From Chitinivibrio alkaliphilus ACht1 (GTDB lineage Bacteria; Fibrobacterota; Chitinivibrionia; Chitinivibrionales; Chitinivibrionaceae): a stretch of DNA of 55,987 bases. The position numbers and the translations under genes are program-made. The DNA lies in NCBI RefSeq assembly GCF_000474745.1, contig NZ_ASJR01000004.1, forward strand, positions 1 to 55,987, written 5' to 3'. Every line of letters starts with the position of its first letter. The stretch's first letter is position 1. The notes under the pieces were generated by a model that had not been told where the DNA came from, searched no databases, and was given only the letters and a program-made list of their open reading frames with translations. Below are positions 8,058 through 17,101 of this stretch, piece by piece.

Positions 8058-9406
8058 TTAAAAAGGGTATTGGGTTTTATGAATCTCCCGAAACTGATAG
8101 GGCGCTTTTCCCACGTGGCGATGAAAGATTTGTTCCATCTCTGCAATACTTGAAAAACGACAGTCATGGGCAATATCTACTTCACTTGAATAGGAAGAAA
8201 TAAGGCGTTCCTTTGCTACTTGCAGGCGTCTGGTAAGGACGTAGGTAGAAAAGGGTGCCTGGCGTAAGAGAAGGCATGCCCGGTTTACTGTTTTTGCTGA
8301 AGTGTGAAACTTTCTTGCCACGGTATCTACGTTCAGAGAATCGGTGACAACATGGGCATCAATATGCGTAACAATGGAGTGGTAGAGGGGGTTGTCATGG
8401 TTTTTCTGTGCAAGGAATGTTATATATTTTTTCTCAAGGAATGTCCAGAGAAGTGCGAGAAGTGCGCCCGCAAAAAACGATATGCCTAAGGCGTGTAGGG
8501 GTGCTATGGTTATGGATCGTCCTTGCCTTTGTACAACCACGGGAAACGTTGCCGGAGCAAAGGAGCGTTGTTTCGCCCCCGACACAAGAGAGAGATGCGA
8601 ATCCTCTCTACCAATGAGAATATTGAGACCGAATTTCTCAGGTATCTCTCCCCCGAGGAACATGGGAGGGATCTTTAGGGTAAAACGTTGCTCATCACGT
8701 GCGGTGTGTATTTCGGGGGTAAGTCGCAGCGGTACCGATGAGTAGGTTCGTGTAAAGAGGGAGTCTCGATGAATTTTGGTGTTTACCAACTGTGCCTGTG
8801 GCGTGGTAGTAAGAGAGGTGAATTGCAATATGGTAAGTTCTTCGTCGGGGTATGGGGCGCTTCTGTTTTCATGGTCTATGTAGAATGTTATGGTGTCATT
8901 TGGAGAAAAGGTGTCCCCCCGAAGCCCCAGGAGTAACTCGAGCTTATTGTTCTGTTTTTGCGGCACGACAAAGAGCGTATCTGCGTTCTCTATCCAGAGA
9001 GTGTCGGGAGTATAGGGTGCGGGGAAAAGGGCAAGGGTATCACGGTTAATCTCATGGGCAAAAAAGAATATCCCCGGTTCAATATGTCGACGGAGAATCG
9101 TGTCATTTCGAAAGTAGTGTAGGGATATTTCGGCACCATGATAATATTGATTCGGAATATCCTCCGTGGGGAGGTGTATTCGGTATGGTGGATTTGTAAG
9201 TGAAGCAATTCGTTTGGTTATGGTGCGTTGTGATTTGTTTCGATAGGCAAGAGAGAAGGTGATGCTGTCAAGGGGGGTGTCCCATTCTGCTGCAATGGTA
9301 CAGGTGGCATGGGATATGATATCTCCACGGGTGGGAGTTATAAGATTCGCCCATGTCGGAGAAAAAATGGTAAGAGTGAAAAGGAGTATGGTGAGTTTTT
9401 TTTCAC
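8058..9406 (-). CDS. Membrane-anchored AraC-type regulator (5' frame interrupted at an A8 run)
   Basis: The C-terminal 100 residues form an AraC-type DNA-binding domain (helices around TVARKFHTSAKTVNR and DIAHDCRFSSIAEMEQIF). A transmembrane segment precedes it (LHALGISFFAGALLALLW), and the N-terminal part is a beta-rich periplasmic region. An uninterrupted frame exists only from GTG 8966 (302 residues), but the same frame stays open upstream to a clear signal or anchor sequence (LTILLFTLTIFSPTWA) lacking a start codon. A GTG at 9406 followed by eight As is one base short of joining it; nine As would give V-K-K-K-L-T-I and a protein of about 449 residues. The layout implies a one-component sensor, with the periplasmic domain reading the envelope and the cytoplasmic HTH acting on DNA. 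It is divergent from the PorV-like gene at 9485, a possible target. Confidence 0.75.
9396..9403 (-). other. A8 homopolymer at a reading-frame break in the AraC gene
   Basis: Minus-strand GTG (9406-9404) is followed by eight As and then CTC. The signal-peptide frame requires nine (or six) As. The zero-frame reading A AAA AAC is also a classic -1 slippery heptamer, but a one-base under-call explains it more simply. Confidence 0.65.
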
Positions 9407-9484
9407 AGAAGGTCCATTCTGATAAATATACACCCTAAATATTAAATTATTTTATATATTAAGTCAAGAGAGGTAGACACAAAT

Positions 9485-10489
9485 ATGGCATTCTATGTGA
9501 TTTTATTACTATTTTCTATACCCCTTTTTGGGGAAACCTCTTACTATACAAATGTGAATAGTCGCTTGTGGATGCCGCCTGAGTATAGTGCGCAGGGAGA
9601 GGCGTCTCAGGTGTTTACGAAAACAGCGCATCCCGAAGCAAACCCTGCTACGCTTTTTGCAGAATCGAAATCTCTCCACGGTGGGTATAATAATTATTTT
9701 CACAATAGTTTTTCCACTGCCTTGGCGGCTGTACAAATTCCTGTAGATTCACTACAGTCCTTTTCTGCGGCCGTGGCCTATCTTCTTGTTCCTGGTATTG
9801 ACTCGGTTTCTGCTGTTGTTGATGACCACGGTGTTCCTGTTGAATATGAAATAACTTCTGAAAGTGCCTCGGAGATATATGTGAGTTTGGGGTATGTACG
9901 CCGCATTCTGAGGAGAGATCTCATTGAAGCGTATGCCGGGGCATCGCTACATATGAACCGTCGTCGTCTTATTGCATGGACGGGGCACGGTCTTGGGGTT
10001 GATCTTGGGGCGTATGCCCGTGTATGGGATCGCCTTCATGTTGCAGCTCATATCAAAGATGCCACAACTCATATGATGTATTGGAACGAAGAGTATACAG
10101 AATATGGTCTTCCCCGGGCATATGGGGCCCTTGGGTACACGGTTGATTTTGGAGATAATTCTGGCCTCAATCTTTCGTATAAGACGCCAGATCTCTTTGG
10201 AAATTCCGGTGTGATTTATGAGGACTTTTCAACGCCAGAATATTATGAAACGCCAGCCTTGGTGCAGTCTGTACGGAGTGATCTCGGGTTGCTTGTGCGC
10301 GCAGCTTCTTACGGGGCCGAGTTTTTTTACAATACCGTTTCTTTTCGAACAGGCTATACCATACGCAATTCTCTTACCTTTGGAGCAGGGGTCAGTCTCT
10401 TTGAGCGTGTTACCATTGATTTTTCCTATGAGAATGCTCCGGATCTGGCTCATACCTATAAAATTGGTACAACCTTTTCCTGGGAATAA
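9485..10489 (+). CDS. Putative outer-membrane barrel protein, PorV/UPF0164-like
   Basis: A 334-residue secreted protein with a short signal peptide (residues 1-16, ending LFGE) and a body of alternating polar and aromatic residues. Beta-hairpin turns (GLGVDLGAYARVWDRL, ALGYTVDFGDNSGLNLSY) and a C-terminal strand ending in FSWE indicate a beta-barrel. The stretch EANPATLFAES near residue 55 recalls the NPA motif near the start of PorV/PorQ-type barrels, but the assignment is tentative. It is transcribed divergently from the membrane AraC regulator and converges on apbE with six bases between stops. GAGAGG lies about ten bases before the ATG. Confidence 0.6.
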   Translation: MAFYVILLLFSIPLFGETSYYTNVNSRLWMPPEYSAQGEASQVFTKTAHPEANPATLFAESKSLHGGYNNYFHNSFSTALAAVQIPVDSLQSFSAAVAYLLVPGIDSVSAVVDDHGVPVEYEITSESASEIYVSLGYVRRILRRDLIEAYAGASLHMNRRRLIAWTGHGLGVDLGAYARVWDRLHVAAHIKDATTHMMYWNEEYTEYGLPRAYGALGYTVDFGDNSGLNLSYKTPDLFGNSGVIYEDFSTPEYYETPALVQSVRSDLGLLVRAASYGAEFFYNTVSFRTGYTIRNSLTFGAGVSLFERVTIDFSYENAPDLAHTYKIGTTFSWE

Positions 10490-10495
10490 TTGCCC

Positions 10496-11506
10496 TTAGT
10501 CTCTACAGCGAATATCCGGGCTTTGTGGACCTTGTATGGTATGCACCGTTGCTGCGCGGTCAACAATGATTGCAGTAATGTCAGGCAGGGCGGAGAGAAT
10601 CTTCTCAGCCTGTGCCACTGGGTGGGCGAGTAGTCCTGTGGAAAGGATATCTGTGGTGACTGGGTTGTTTCCAATAAGAGTCACACTTTGATTTTCCTCG
10701 GTTGGGTATCCTGTTTTGGGGTTTAATATATGGTGGATTCGGTGCCCCTTCGCATCGCGTCGGTATCGTTCATAATCGCCGCTGGTAACAACCGATCCAG
10801 TTGCTACATGAAGTGTACAGAGCACGGCACCTGTTTTCCGTGGGTGTTGTACGCCGAGAATAAAGGGTGTGTCTGTCGTATCATGTAAATAGAGATCTCC
10901 CCCAATTGAGATGATAAATCGGGGGATGTCTTCCTCCAGAAGATAGGTCTTCAGGGCCTTGATTACATAGGACTTGGCAATTCCTCCCACGTCAAGGGTG
11001 CTTTTGTCATGGGAGAATATGAGCGTATCCGGGGCAATAGTGGTTAGGTGTTCCATTCCGGTATAGCGAAGCAACTGGGGGAGAGCCTCTTTTGTCTGAG
11101 CACTGTGAAGATTGGGTAGGCCGCTTTTCTGGGGGGTATTCCAATAGTGGCGAAGTGGAGCAGTTGTGATGTCAAAGGTTCCCCCGAGTACTTTATGGCC
11201 CCACTGGGCTTGCTGCACCATATCAAAGAGTTCTTCATCTACTATTACCGTATCTGAAGTGCGGTGGTTTACCTGCCATACCCACGAGAGGGTGTCCATT
11301 GGTGAGTATCGTCTATTATAGCGATTGAGCAGTTGAGTAACCCCGTCCCACAGGGTGTCATCCGGCGGGGTGGGAGAGGTAAGGGTAATGTCGATGTGGG
11401 TTGAAAATTTCCAAAATCTTCGGTGATGTTCCTCAGGTGTTGTATCATGGTTTGTACAGCCGCTGAGGAACATGAGCCCACAGAAAATACCCGCAAGAAT
11501 ATTCAT
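10496..11506 (-). CDS. apbE: FAD:protein FMN transferase (ApbE), lipoprotein
   Basis: A 336-residue ApbE-family enzyme that transfers FMN from FAD onto a Thr/Ser of target flavoproteins. It has a lipoprotein signal with lipobox LSGC (Cys17), placing it on the periplasmic face of the membrane. Family motifs are present: DVGGIAKSY, SIGGDLY and HHILNPKTGYP, plus TSGDYERY and the late Asp of VTTDILST that contributes to Mg2+ binding. Length fits the family. The usual partners (RnfG/RnfD, NqrC or an FMN-bind protein) are not in this window, so the target is unknown. The start overlaps the queF stop as ATGA, so the two are translationally coupled. Confidence 0.92.
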   Translation of the reverse strand: MNILAGIFCGLMFLSGCTNHDTTPEEHHRRFWKFSTHIDITLTSPTPPDDTLWDGVTQLLNRYNRRYSPMDTLSWVWQVNHRTSDTVIVDEELFDMVQQAQWGHKVLGGTFDITTAPLRHYWNTPQKSGLPNLHSAQTKEALPQLLRYTGMEHLTTIAPDTLIFSHDKSTLDVGGIAKSYVIKALKTYLLEEDIPRFIISIGGDLYLHDTTDTPFILGVQHPRKTGAVLCTLHVATGSVVTSGDYERYRRDAKGHRIHHILNPKTGYPTEENQSVTLIGNNPVTTDILSTGLLAHPVAQAEKILSALPDITAIIVDRAATVHTIQGPQSPDIRCRD

Positions 11507-11955
11507 CCGTGATATGAGCGGGTGTGTGGTGTGTGTCGTAGTAGTAGCGTGTCTGCTCCATGAGGACGCTGTACGGGGGTTTCAAAGACTACGGTTGTGT
11601 CGACATTTCCCCGGGGGAAAAAATCGCCTGTGACCATGGCCCAGGTGGGGGAGAGTTGTTCGCACAGATGGGTAAATATGAAGTGAGTCACCTCTTCATG
11701 GTAGGTGCCAATCATGCGAAAGGCGTTGAGAAAGAGCTTCCATGATTTTAATTCTACCATGGATGTATCTGGTTGGTAGTAGAGCTCAATTGAGCCAAAG
11801 TCGGGGTAGCCTGTTTTGGGGCAGACACAGGTGAACTCTGGAAAGACAATACGGACAACTCCCGTGTTGTCCATTGGGCTGGGAATGGGTTCCAGTTTAG
11901 GAAGACTTTCTTTGGTTCCAGGCTCCTGTAACAGGCGGATATTATCGTAGAACAT
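11503..11955 (-). CDS. queF: NADPH-dependent 7-cyano-7-deazaguanine reductase (QueF)
   Basis: A 150-residue protein of the short (unimodular) QueF type. QueF reduces preQ0 to preQ1 in queuosine biosynthesis, using two NADPH. The catalytic-Cys region (FTCVCPKTGYPDFG), the ExKSxKLFL helix with substrate-binding Glu, the FR and HEE residues and the FFPRG loop are all recognisable. Length fits the B. subtilis-like form. Other queuosine genes (queC, queD, queE, tgt) are not seen here. It is the first gene of a two-gene unit with apbE. I looked for a preQ1-type riboswitch in the short leader and saw none. Confidence 0.92.
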   Translation of the reverse strand: MFYDNIRLLQEPGTKESLPKLEPIPSPMDNTGVVRIVFPEFTCVCPKTGYPDFGSIELYYQPDTSMVELKSWKLFLNAFRMIGTYHEEVTHFIFTHLCEQLSPTWAMVTGDFFPRGNVDTTVVFETPVQRPHGADTLLLRHTPHTRSYHG

Positions 11956-12090
11956 GTATCCTCACTTATGGGGGTGTTTCGGTATCAGTACATTGAAGAA
12001 AATAATTAATTATCTGCTGTGTGACTTTTTTTATATTAAATTACCCTATGAAGTGGTCTGCGAAGTTGGTTTAACAAAACAGCGGGTTTT

Positions 12091-14088
12091 ATGGATATAG
12101 ACAAGAGAAAAGTGCTTGTAATTGATGATGATGCGACCCTTTGTCATGCCATGGAGCGGTATTTGCAGAAAAAAGATTTTGATGTGCTCACCGCCTCCGA
12201 TTGCGAAATGGCTCTGGACCTGCTCAAGCAGGATTACCCCCATGTAATTGTCGCAGATATAAATATGCCGGGAATGTCCGGGCTTGATTTGCTCAAGCTG
12301 ATTCGTCAACGAGATAAGGTAATTCCTGTTATTATTACCACGGGTGATCCGAATATTAGCACCATGATTGAAGCTATACATAACGGTGCGCAGGATTATA
12401 TTATAAAACCCTTTTCTATGACCATGCTACGGGAGAAGATTGTAGAAACCCTTGAGGTTATTCACCGGTATAAAAATACAAACGTTCTCGCTGAACTTGT
12501 GGCAATTCACTCCGTATCAAACCGTCTAAGTAGTACCCACGAATATGATGAGATCCTAGATATTGCCTTTGACTCATGCCGAGAGTCAACCAAGGCGGGG
12601 CGGGGATATATTATGCTCCGTGATGAATCGGAAGAGTTTCTTAATCTTGTTCGCGTGTGGGGCAATTATCATGGTCCGGAGTATACCCGCATACAGCAGA
12701 ATGACGGAGAGTGGGAGGCGGCCAAATGGGTATATCGTAAAAATCGTGCTGTTGCCCTCTACGACGGAGCCTCTTTTCCGTATAAAGACCTTCCCTTTGC
12801 TCAGGAAGTTACGGGGGTGACGATTCTTGCGCCAATACGCATAAACGGAACCCCCCATGGTGTGGTGAGCATGTCTCGACAGAACGATGACGGTGAGCAC
12901 GGGAAAATAGAGCTGAGTCTATTAGAGATTTTAGCGGGGCAGTTGGGAAATGCCCTGGGAAGTGTAAAGCTCTATAAGGCGTTAAATAAACGGATTTCTG
13001 ATCTTCATTTTATTTCCGATTATGCAGAGCAGTTTGTGGGCTTGTTGCAGCCTGAAAGTGTGGTTACCTCCTTTGTTGATACCATTTGTGACTATTTTAC
13101 CGTTGACTATGTTGGGGTTCTCTTTTTAAAAAAGCGGGGCGCAGCTCTTTATTATTGGAGTACGTACGAGCTGGACAAGGCGCAGCACGATGAGATTATG
13201 GACGGCCTTGTTACCTGTTATAACGATAACTCCTCAAGCACTGCCCTTACATCGCAGCAGGTACAGCTTGCCAAGGTTCGTGAAGATGGGGAGCACCCAA
13301 AAGATGCGGCTCCGGCCTTTTCCTATGCTAAAACCCTGCCCCTTGTGTGGGGAGAGTTTGAGTTTGGCTCCATTACGCTACAGTGGGTAGATCGCGATGT
13401 CGATTTAGAGGAGAATGTTAAATTGCTCCGTGGGATAATTAACCAAACCCGTATCGCCTTAACGAATGCAAAGTTATTTAATGACATTAAAGAAAATTAT
13501 ATTCGCACGATTAAAGCCCTTGCCATTGCCGTTGACGCAAAGGATACCTACACCCATGGTCATTCCGAAAATGTAATGTTTTATTCTGAGATTCTCGCTC
13601 GGTATATTGGGCTTTCAGAACAGGAGATACAACTGGTTAAAGATGGCGGGTTACTCCATGATATTGGGAAGATCGGTATCCCCGGGGTGATTCTGAATAA
13701 GCCGGGCCCCTTAACCGATTCAGAGTATAACGGGTTTATGAAAACGCATCCAGCTCTGGGAGCAGATATTATCAAGGATGTGCCCTTTCTCCGAGAGCTG
13801 AAACCGCTCATATTATACCACCACGAACACCATGATGGTTCGGGATATCCTGAGGGGTTGCGCGGGGATGAGATACCTCTCGGGGCGCGTATTATTCATA
13901 TTGCCGATGCCTTTGAAGCTATGACATCCAATCGTCCGTATCGAAAAAGCCTGGGAAACCAGGAGGCTGTATGTCGGCTTCGCAAAAATGCCGGTTCACA
14001 ATTTGACCCTGCGCTTGTTGAGACTTTTATCACGGCCATGCTTGAAGCGGGAAAGCTCAGTGAGGATGAGTTAATTGGTGTCTCATAG
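12091..14088 (+). CDS. Response regulator REC-GAF-GAF-HD-GYP, predicted c-di-GMP phosphodiesterase
   Basis: A 665-residue cytoplasmic signalling protein. Residues 1-120 form a receiver domain with acidic pocket D12-D14, phospho-acceptor Asp56 (VADINMPG) and the conserved Lys of IIKPF. Two GAF-like domains follow (about 130-290 and 300-455). The C-terminal HD-GYP domain (about 470-650) has the metal-binding HDIGK (near 523) and the HHEHHDGSGYP motif (near 577), so hydrolysis of c-di-GMP is expected. Together with the GGDEF protein at 77-1030 the window encodes both synthesis and breakdown of this messenger. No partner histidine kinase lies beside it. It overlaps the start of the EamA transporter by about 11 bases. 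Confidence 0.93.
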   Translation: MDIDKRKVLVIDDDATLCHAMERYLQKKDFDVLTASDCEMALDLLKQDYPHVIVADINMPGMSGLDLLKLIRQRDKVIPVIITTGDPNISTMIEAIHNGAQDYIIKPFSMTMLREKIVETLEVIHRYKNTNVLAELVAIHSVSNRLSSTHEYDEILDIAFDSCRESTKAGRGYIMLRDESEEFLNLVRVWGNYHGPEYTRIQQNDGEWEAAKWVYRKNRAVALYDGASFPYKDLPFAQEVTGVTILAPIRINGTPHGVVSMSRQNDDGEHGKIELSLLEILAGQLGNALGSVKLYKALNKRISDLHFISDYAEQFVGLLQPESVVTSFVDTICDYFTVDYVGVLFLKKRGAALYYWSTYELDKAQHDEIMDGLVTCYNDNSSSTALTSQQVQLAKVREDGEHPKDAAPAFSYAKTLPLVWGEFEFGSITLQWVDRDVDLEENVKLLRGIINQTRIALTNAKLFNDIKENYIRTIKALAIAVDAKDTYTHGHSENVMFYSEILARYIGLSEQEIQLVKDGGLLHDIGKIGIPGVILNKPGPLTDSEYNGFMKTHPALGADIIKDVPFLRELKPLILYHHEHHDGSGYPEGLRGDEIPLGARIIHIADAFEAMTSNRPYRKSLGNQEAVCRLRKNAGSQFDPALVETFITAMLEAGKLSEDELIGVS

Positions 14089-14962
14089 GGATCGTTTAAT
14101 ACGACGAAAAGCTGTTTTGTACATGGTGTTAGCTTCTCTCTCCTTTGCGGTTATGCAAAGTGCCGTAAAGGCAACACCAGAGGTTTCTGTCTTTCAGAAG
14201 GTGTTTGTGCGAAACCTCGTTTCTTTGGTGATTGCCTTTGTGCTGATACGGAGACATGGGGGGCGGCCGTGGGGGACGGGGAAAAAATCAAGAATTCTTC
14301 TTCTGTTTCGTTCTCTTTTTGGGCTTCTCGGGGTTTTTCTTATCTTTTTTGCCATAGAGCATCTGAGTGTGGCCGATGCTTCTGTGTTTATCCGCCTCTG
14401 TCCGTTTTGGGTGGTGCTCTTATCGGCGCTGTTTCTCAGTGAGTCATTGACAATTCCCAAAGTTGTGTCCCTTCTTTTAGCCTCCCTCGGTACTATTATT
14501 ATTGTGCAACCCGGTTTCGCCTCAGAGGGGGATACAGCGCATATTCTTGCCGTTGTACTTGGGGTAATAGCCTCATTTTGTGCGGGGGTTGCCTATCTTT
14601 TGGTAAGCATACTTAAGTCCTATGAGAAACCGGCAACCATTGTATTTGTTTTTTCTCTGTTTTCTGTTATTGCCATGTTTCCCTTTGTCCTTTCCGACGA
14701 GAGAATTCCCCAAGGAGATGAGGTTGCACTTCTTCTACTTATTGGTCTCAGTGCTGCAGCGGGGCAGCTTTTTCTTACGACATCCTATCGTTTAGGAAAA
14801 GCCTCGGAAGTCTCCATTTATAACTACTCCGGAATTGTTTTTGCTGTGTGTATCGATATTTTCTTATTTCAGACGATCCCTTCTTTTTTTACGATCCTTG
14901 GCGCTCTCTGTATTACTGTTGCGGGCATTGTTGTATATTATGGGGGGCGAAAAGAAAACTAA
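14078..14962 (+). CDS. EamA/DMT-superfamily transporter
   Basis: A protein of about 294 residues with ten predicted membrane helices in two homologous halves, the hallmark of drug/metabolite transporters with EamA domains (a helix-rich N half, then a second half starting near ILAVVLGVIASFCAGVAYLL). Conserved small-residue and proline positions (LCPFWVVLLSALFLSE, QPGF) fit the family; the substrate is not predictable. Start choice is uncertain: GTG 14078 and TTG 14075 overlap the end of the HD-GYP gene, and an ATG at 14123 would shorten the N-terminus by 15 residues. The overlap suggests co-transcription with the HD-GYP gene, with no obvious functional link. Confidence 0.85.
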   Translation: MSHRDRLIRRKAVLYMVLASLSFAVMQSAVKATPEVSVFQKVFVRNLVSLVIAFVLIRRHGGRPWGTGKKSRILLLFRSLFGLLGVFLIFFAIEHLSVADASVFIRLCPFWVVLLSALFLSESLTIPKVVSLLLASLGTIIIVQPGFASEGDTAHILAVVLGVIASFCAGVAYLLVSILKSYEKPATIVFVFSLFSVIAMFPFVLSDERIPQGDEVALLLLIGLSAAAGQLFLTTSYRLGKASEVSIYNYSGIVFAVCIDIFLFQTIPSFFTILGALCITVAGIVVYYGGRKEN

Positions 14963-15021
14963 TAAAACCAGTAACATAATCGGTAGTACAGGCAAAATAC
15001 CGTTACTACGGGGGTGCAATA

Positions 15022-15618
15022 ATGCGAATGCTGTTTTTAATTTTGGTTCTATGTGGTATGTCTTTGTCATCTGAGCTTGCTGAGATTGTTTCGCAGCGCT
15101 TAGACAAGCCCCTCCGGTTTTCCTACGATCTTGAGATTTATTGGGATGTGCGCGAAGTGACCACCAGGAGTAGCGGAGATGTTATTCTTGATCAGCCGCG
15201 GCGAAGTTTTCGTTTTTCCGGTAATGATACAGAATGGGTGAGTGACGGGATTACGGTATGGCAGTACAGCGCCGGCACAGATCAAGTGGTGATACAGGAC
15301 TATCTCGATTTTGACCCAACCCTGCACCCGTCAACCATGCTTCGTCGTTTTACTTCATATGATTTTGAAAAGGTACGTGATTCTGCGGGTACCTCTGTGT
15401 ATCAATGGCAGGCACCACCTGATACGCTGGTGGAGTATCAGCAGATTGATGTTTATGCAGACATTTCTGCGCGGCGGTTAGATACGATTCGGTTGGTGGA
15501 CCGTGACAATAATATCAGCACGTATCGCATTACGTCATTTAAAGAAAAGACCGATCTTTCGGAAGATCTCTTTGAGTTTACTCCTCCCCGGGGGGCGCAT
15601 GTTATCGATAATCGATAA
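15022..15618 (+). CDS. LolA-like outer-membrane lipoprotein carrier protein
   Basis: A 198-residue secreted protein with a signal peptide (about 1-17, ending SLSS). It shows the LolA/LolB-type pattern: SGDVILDQPRRSFRF, the strand pair WVSDGITVWQYSAGTDQVVIQD, and the C-terminal FEFTPPRGAHVID, which corresponds to the conserved F-x-PP-G-x-x-V-I/D end of LolA. LolA shuttles lipoproteins through the periplasm from LolCDE to the outer membrane. GGGGGTG lies before the ATG. The next gene starts within its last 20 bases, tying it to an outer-membrane/secretion cluster. A divergent LolA-domain protein dedicated to that cluster is an alternative to housekeeping LolA. Confidence 0.8.
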   Translation: MRMLFLILVLCGMSLSSELAEIVSQRLDKPLRFSYDLEIYWDVREVTTRSSGDVILDQPRRSFRFSGNDTEWVSDGITVWQYSAGTDQVVIQDYLDFDPTLHPSTMLRRFTSYDFEKVRDSAGTSVYQWQAPPDTLVEYQQIDVYADISARRLDTIRLVDRDNNISTYRITSFKEKTDLSEDLFEFTPPRGAHVIDNR

Positions 15619-17101
15619 GGGTGTCCTTTGGGGGCTTCTGTGTGTTGCAGTGGCTGTACAGGGGGCTCCTGTGGCGTTTCGTGAAGATATTACCCTCTCT
15701 TCAAACGAAATTGTTCAAGCAGCTCATGTACATGATGGTGAAGATATGGTTCCCCTTATCATAAACGATGAGGGAGTTATGGTTGCTGTCTCTGAAACAT
15801 CCCCTTTTTCTGGTGTTTCAGGCTTTTCATATGTGTGGCATCCCCTTCGTTTACAAGAACTTGGTTTGCCTGACGACTTGGCTCCACCCCTCTGGGTGCC
15901 CCGTATGGGTGCTGTGGGAGAGGGCGCGTTTTTCCTCCGAGATTTTTCAGAAGACTCCCTGCGCGTGGCAGCACTGCCACGTGGGGCATGGGATGAGGTT
16001 CAGAGTATTTCCTTACCAGCGGAGTCACGTCGTGGCTTTTTTGGTGTTGCCCCCGTGGCAGATGCGGACGGTGTTTGGATCCCCCTCAATTATGGCGGAG
16101 TTGTTCGAGCTATCTGGGAAGAGTCGGGTGATTTTCAGTGGGATCTGCAAATGATTCCCGGCGATACGGTACACACCTTGCGCGACGATTCTTTGTTACA
16201 GCCTGAACCTGACTCGGTTGCTGATACGGCTCGGGTTCGGTCTATCTACCCCGTAGAAGATTCTCTCTGGGTGTTTACAGCAACGCCGGTCTCGTGGGTT
16301 TTTACCGATTCAGCTTGGAGTGATACGACTCTCTTTGCCGACGCGTCCCTGCTGGGAATGGAGCGTTCTCCCGCGGGGCGAACTACCTACTATGGGAGTA
16401 TCGGAACTACCCCTGTGTTATATGTTGAGGGGGTTTCTGGTGAATTTGAGCAATATGATGTGCCGAATCTCGGTGCTCTTACCTATGGTGATGATTCAAC
16501 CCTTATTGTCTTTACCACAGAATCGCAGGGACGTTTTTATTCCATAGAAAATACTGACCCAAAGCAAGAGGTATCTTCGTGGCAGCGCTCGTACAATGCT
16601 GTCTTTGACACCGCCTTTGTTTTGCAGGATCCCCGCGTATATGGTGTTGATCTCGTGGCGTATGCTGATTCTTTCTACCTTTCCATTGCAACCTCAGACG
16701 GAGCGTTGTTTGGGGCTTTTGACCAGCTTGAACGGGCCCCGGAGTTTACCCTCTTTCGCACTGATCGTCCGGTGCGTTCAGATTTGCGAGAAGTCTATGC
16801 GCAGCCCTCCATCTTGAATAACCGCTTTGATCGGGTTCTTTTTGTGTACTCCTTGGAGGAGGCGTCCACCGTTACTATTGATATATTTGATGCAAATATG
16901 GATTTTGTTTGTCGCATTGTCGATGAAGAGCAGCGTTCCCCTGGAGGAACACAGCATAGTACAGATCGCCGGTATGATAGCTGGGATGGTACTCGTAATA
17001 ATAGTGGTGGAGAGCGGGTCTCCCCCGGGGTGTATATATTCAGAATTCGAACAGGCGGAGGGGAGCAGGCCTTTGGAAAAGTCGTTGTTGCAAAAAATTA
17101 A
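15599..17101 (+). CDS. Secreted protein with FlgD-like / T9SS type A-like C-terminal domain
   Basis: A 500-residue protein with a signal peptide (ending VAVQGA), a central beta-rich region of about 370 residues without a recognised domain, and a C-terminal module from about residue 405. That module reads like the FlgD-Ig / T9SS type A sorting family: a strand VTIDIFDANMDFV, then SWDGTRNNSGGERVSPGVYIFRI and a basic end. In Bacteroidota such C-terminal domains direct cargo through SprA and are bound by PorV. It overlaps the LolA-like gene at its start and a PorV-like gene at its end (29 bases). That neighbourhood, and the sprA gene in this window, make a secreted or surface-displayed substrate likely. 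The start at 15599 is chosen for its signal peptide. Confidence 0.72.
   Translation: MLSIIDKGVLWGLLCVAVAVQGAPVAFREDITLSSNEIVQAAHVHDGEDMVPLIINDEGVMVAVSETSPFSGVSGFSYVWHPLRLQELGLPDDLAPPLWVPRMGAVGEGAFFLRDFSEDSLRVAALPRGAWDEVQSISLPAESRRGFFGVAPVADADGVWIPLNYGGVVRAIWEESGDFQWDLQMIPGDTVHTLRDDSLLQPEPDSVADTARVRSIYPVEDSLWVFTATPVSWVFTDSAWSDTTLFADASLLGMERSPAGRTTYYGSIGTTPVLYVEGVSGEFEQYDVPNLGALTYGDDSTLIVFTTESQGRFYSIENTDPKQEVSSWQRSYNAVFDTAFVLQDPRVYGVDLVAYADSFYLSIATSDGALFGAFDQLERAPEFTLFRTDRPVRSDLREVYAQPSILNNRFDRVLFVYSLEEASTVTIDIFDANMDFVCRIVDEEQRSPGGTQHSTDRRYDSWDGTRNNSGGERVSPGVYIFRIRTGGGEQAFGKVVVAKN

Noticed and set aside
11956-12090. preQ1 riboswitch upstream of queF
   Set aside because: No hairpin with the A-rich tail pseudoknot of class I, nor other known preQ1 layout, was found.
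14970-15007. Imperfect hairpin between the EamA and LolA-like genes (AGTAA/TTACT and CGGTA/TACCG)
   Set aside because: Two short 5-bp stems with a bulge, no U-tract, no known motif. Too weak to call a terminator or riboswitch.
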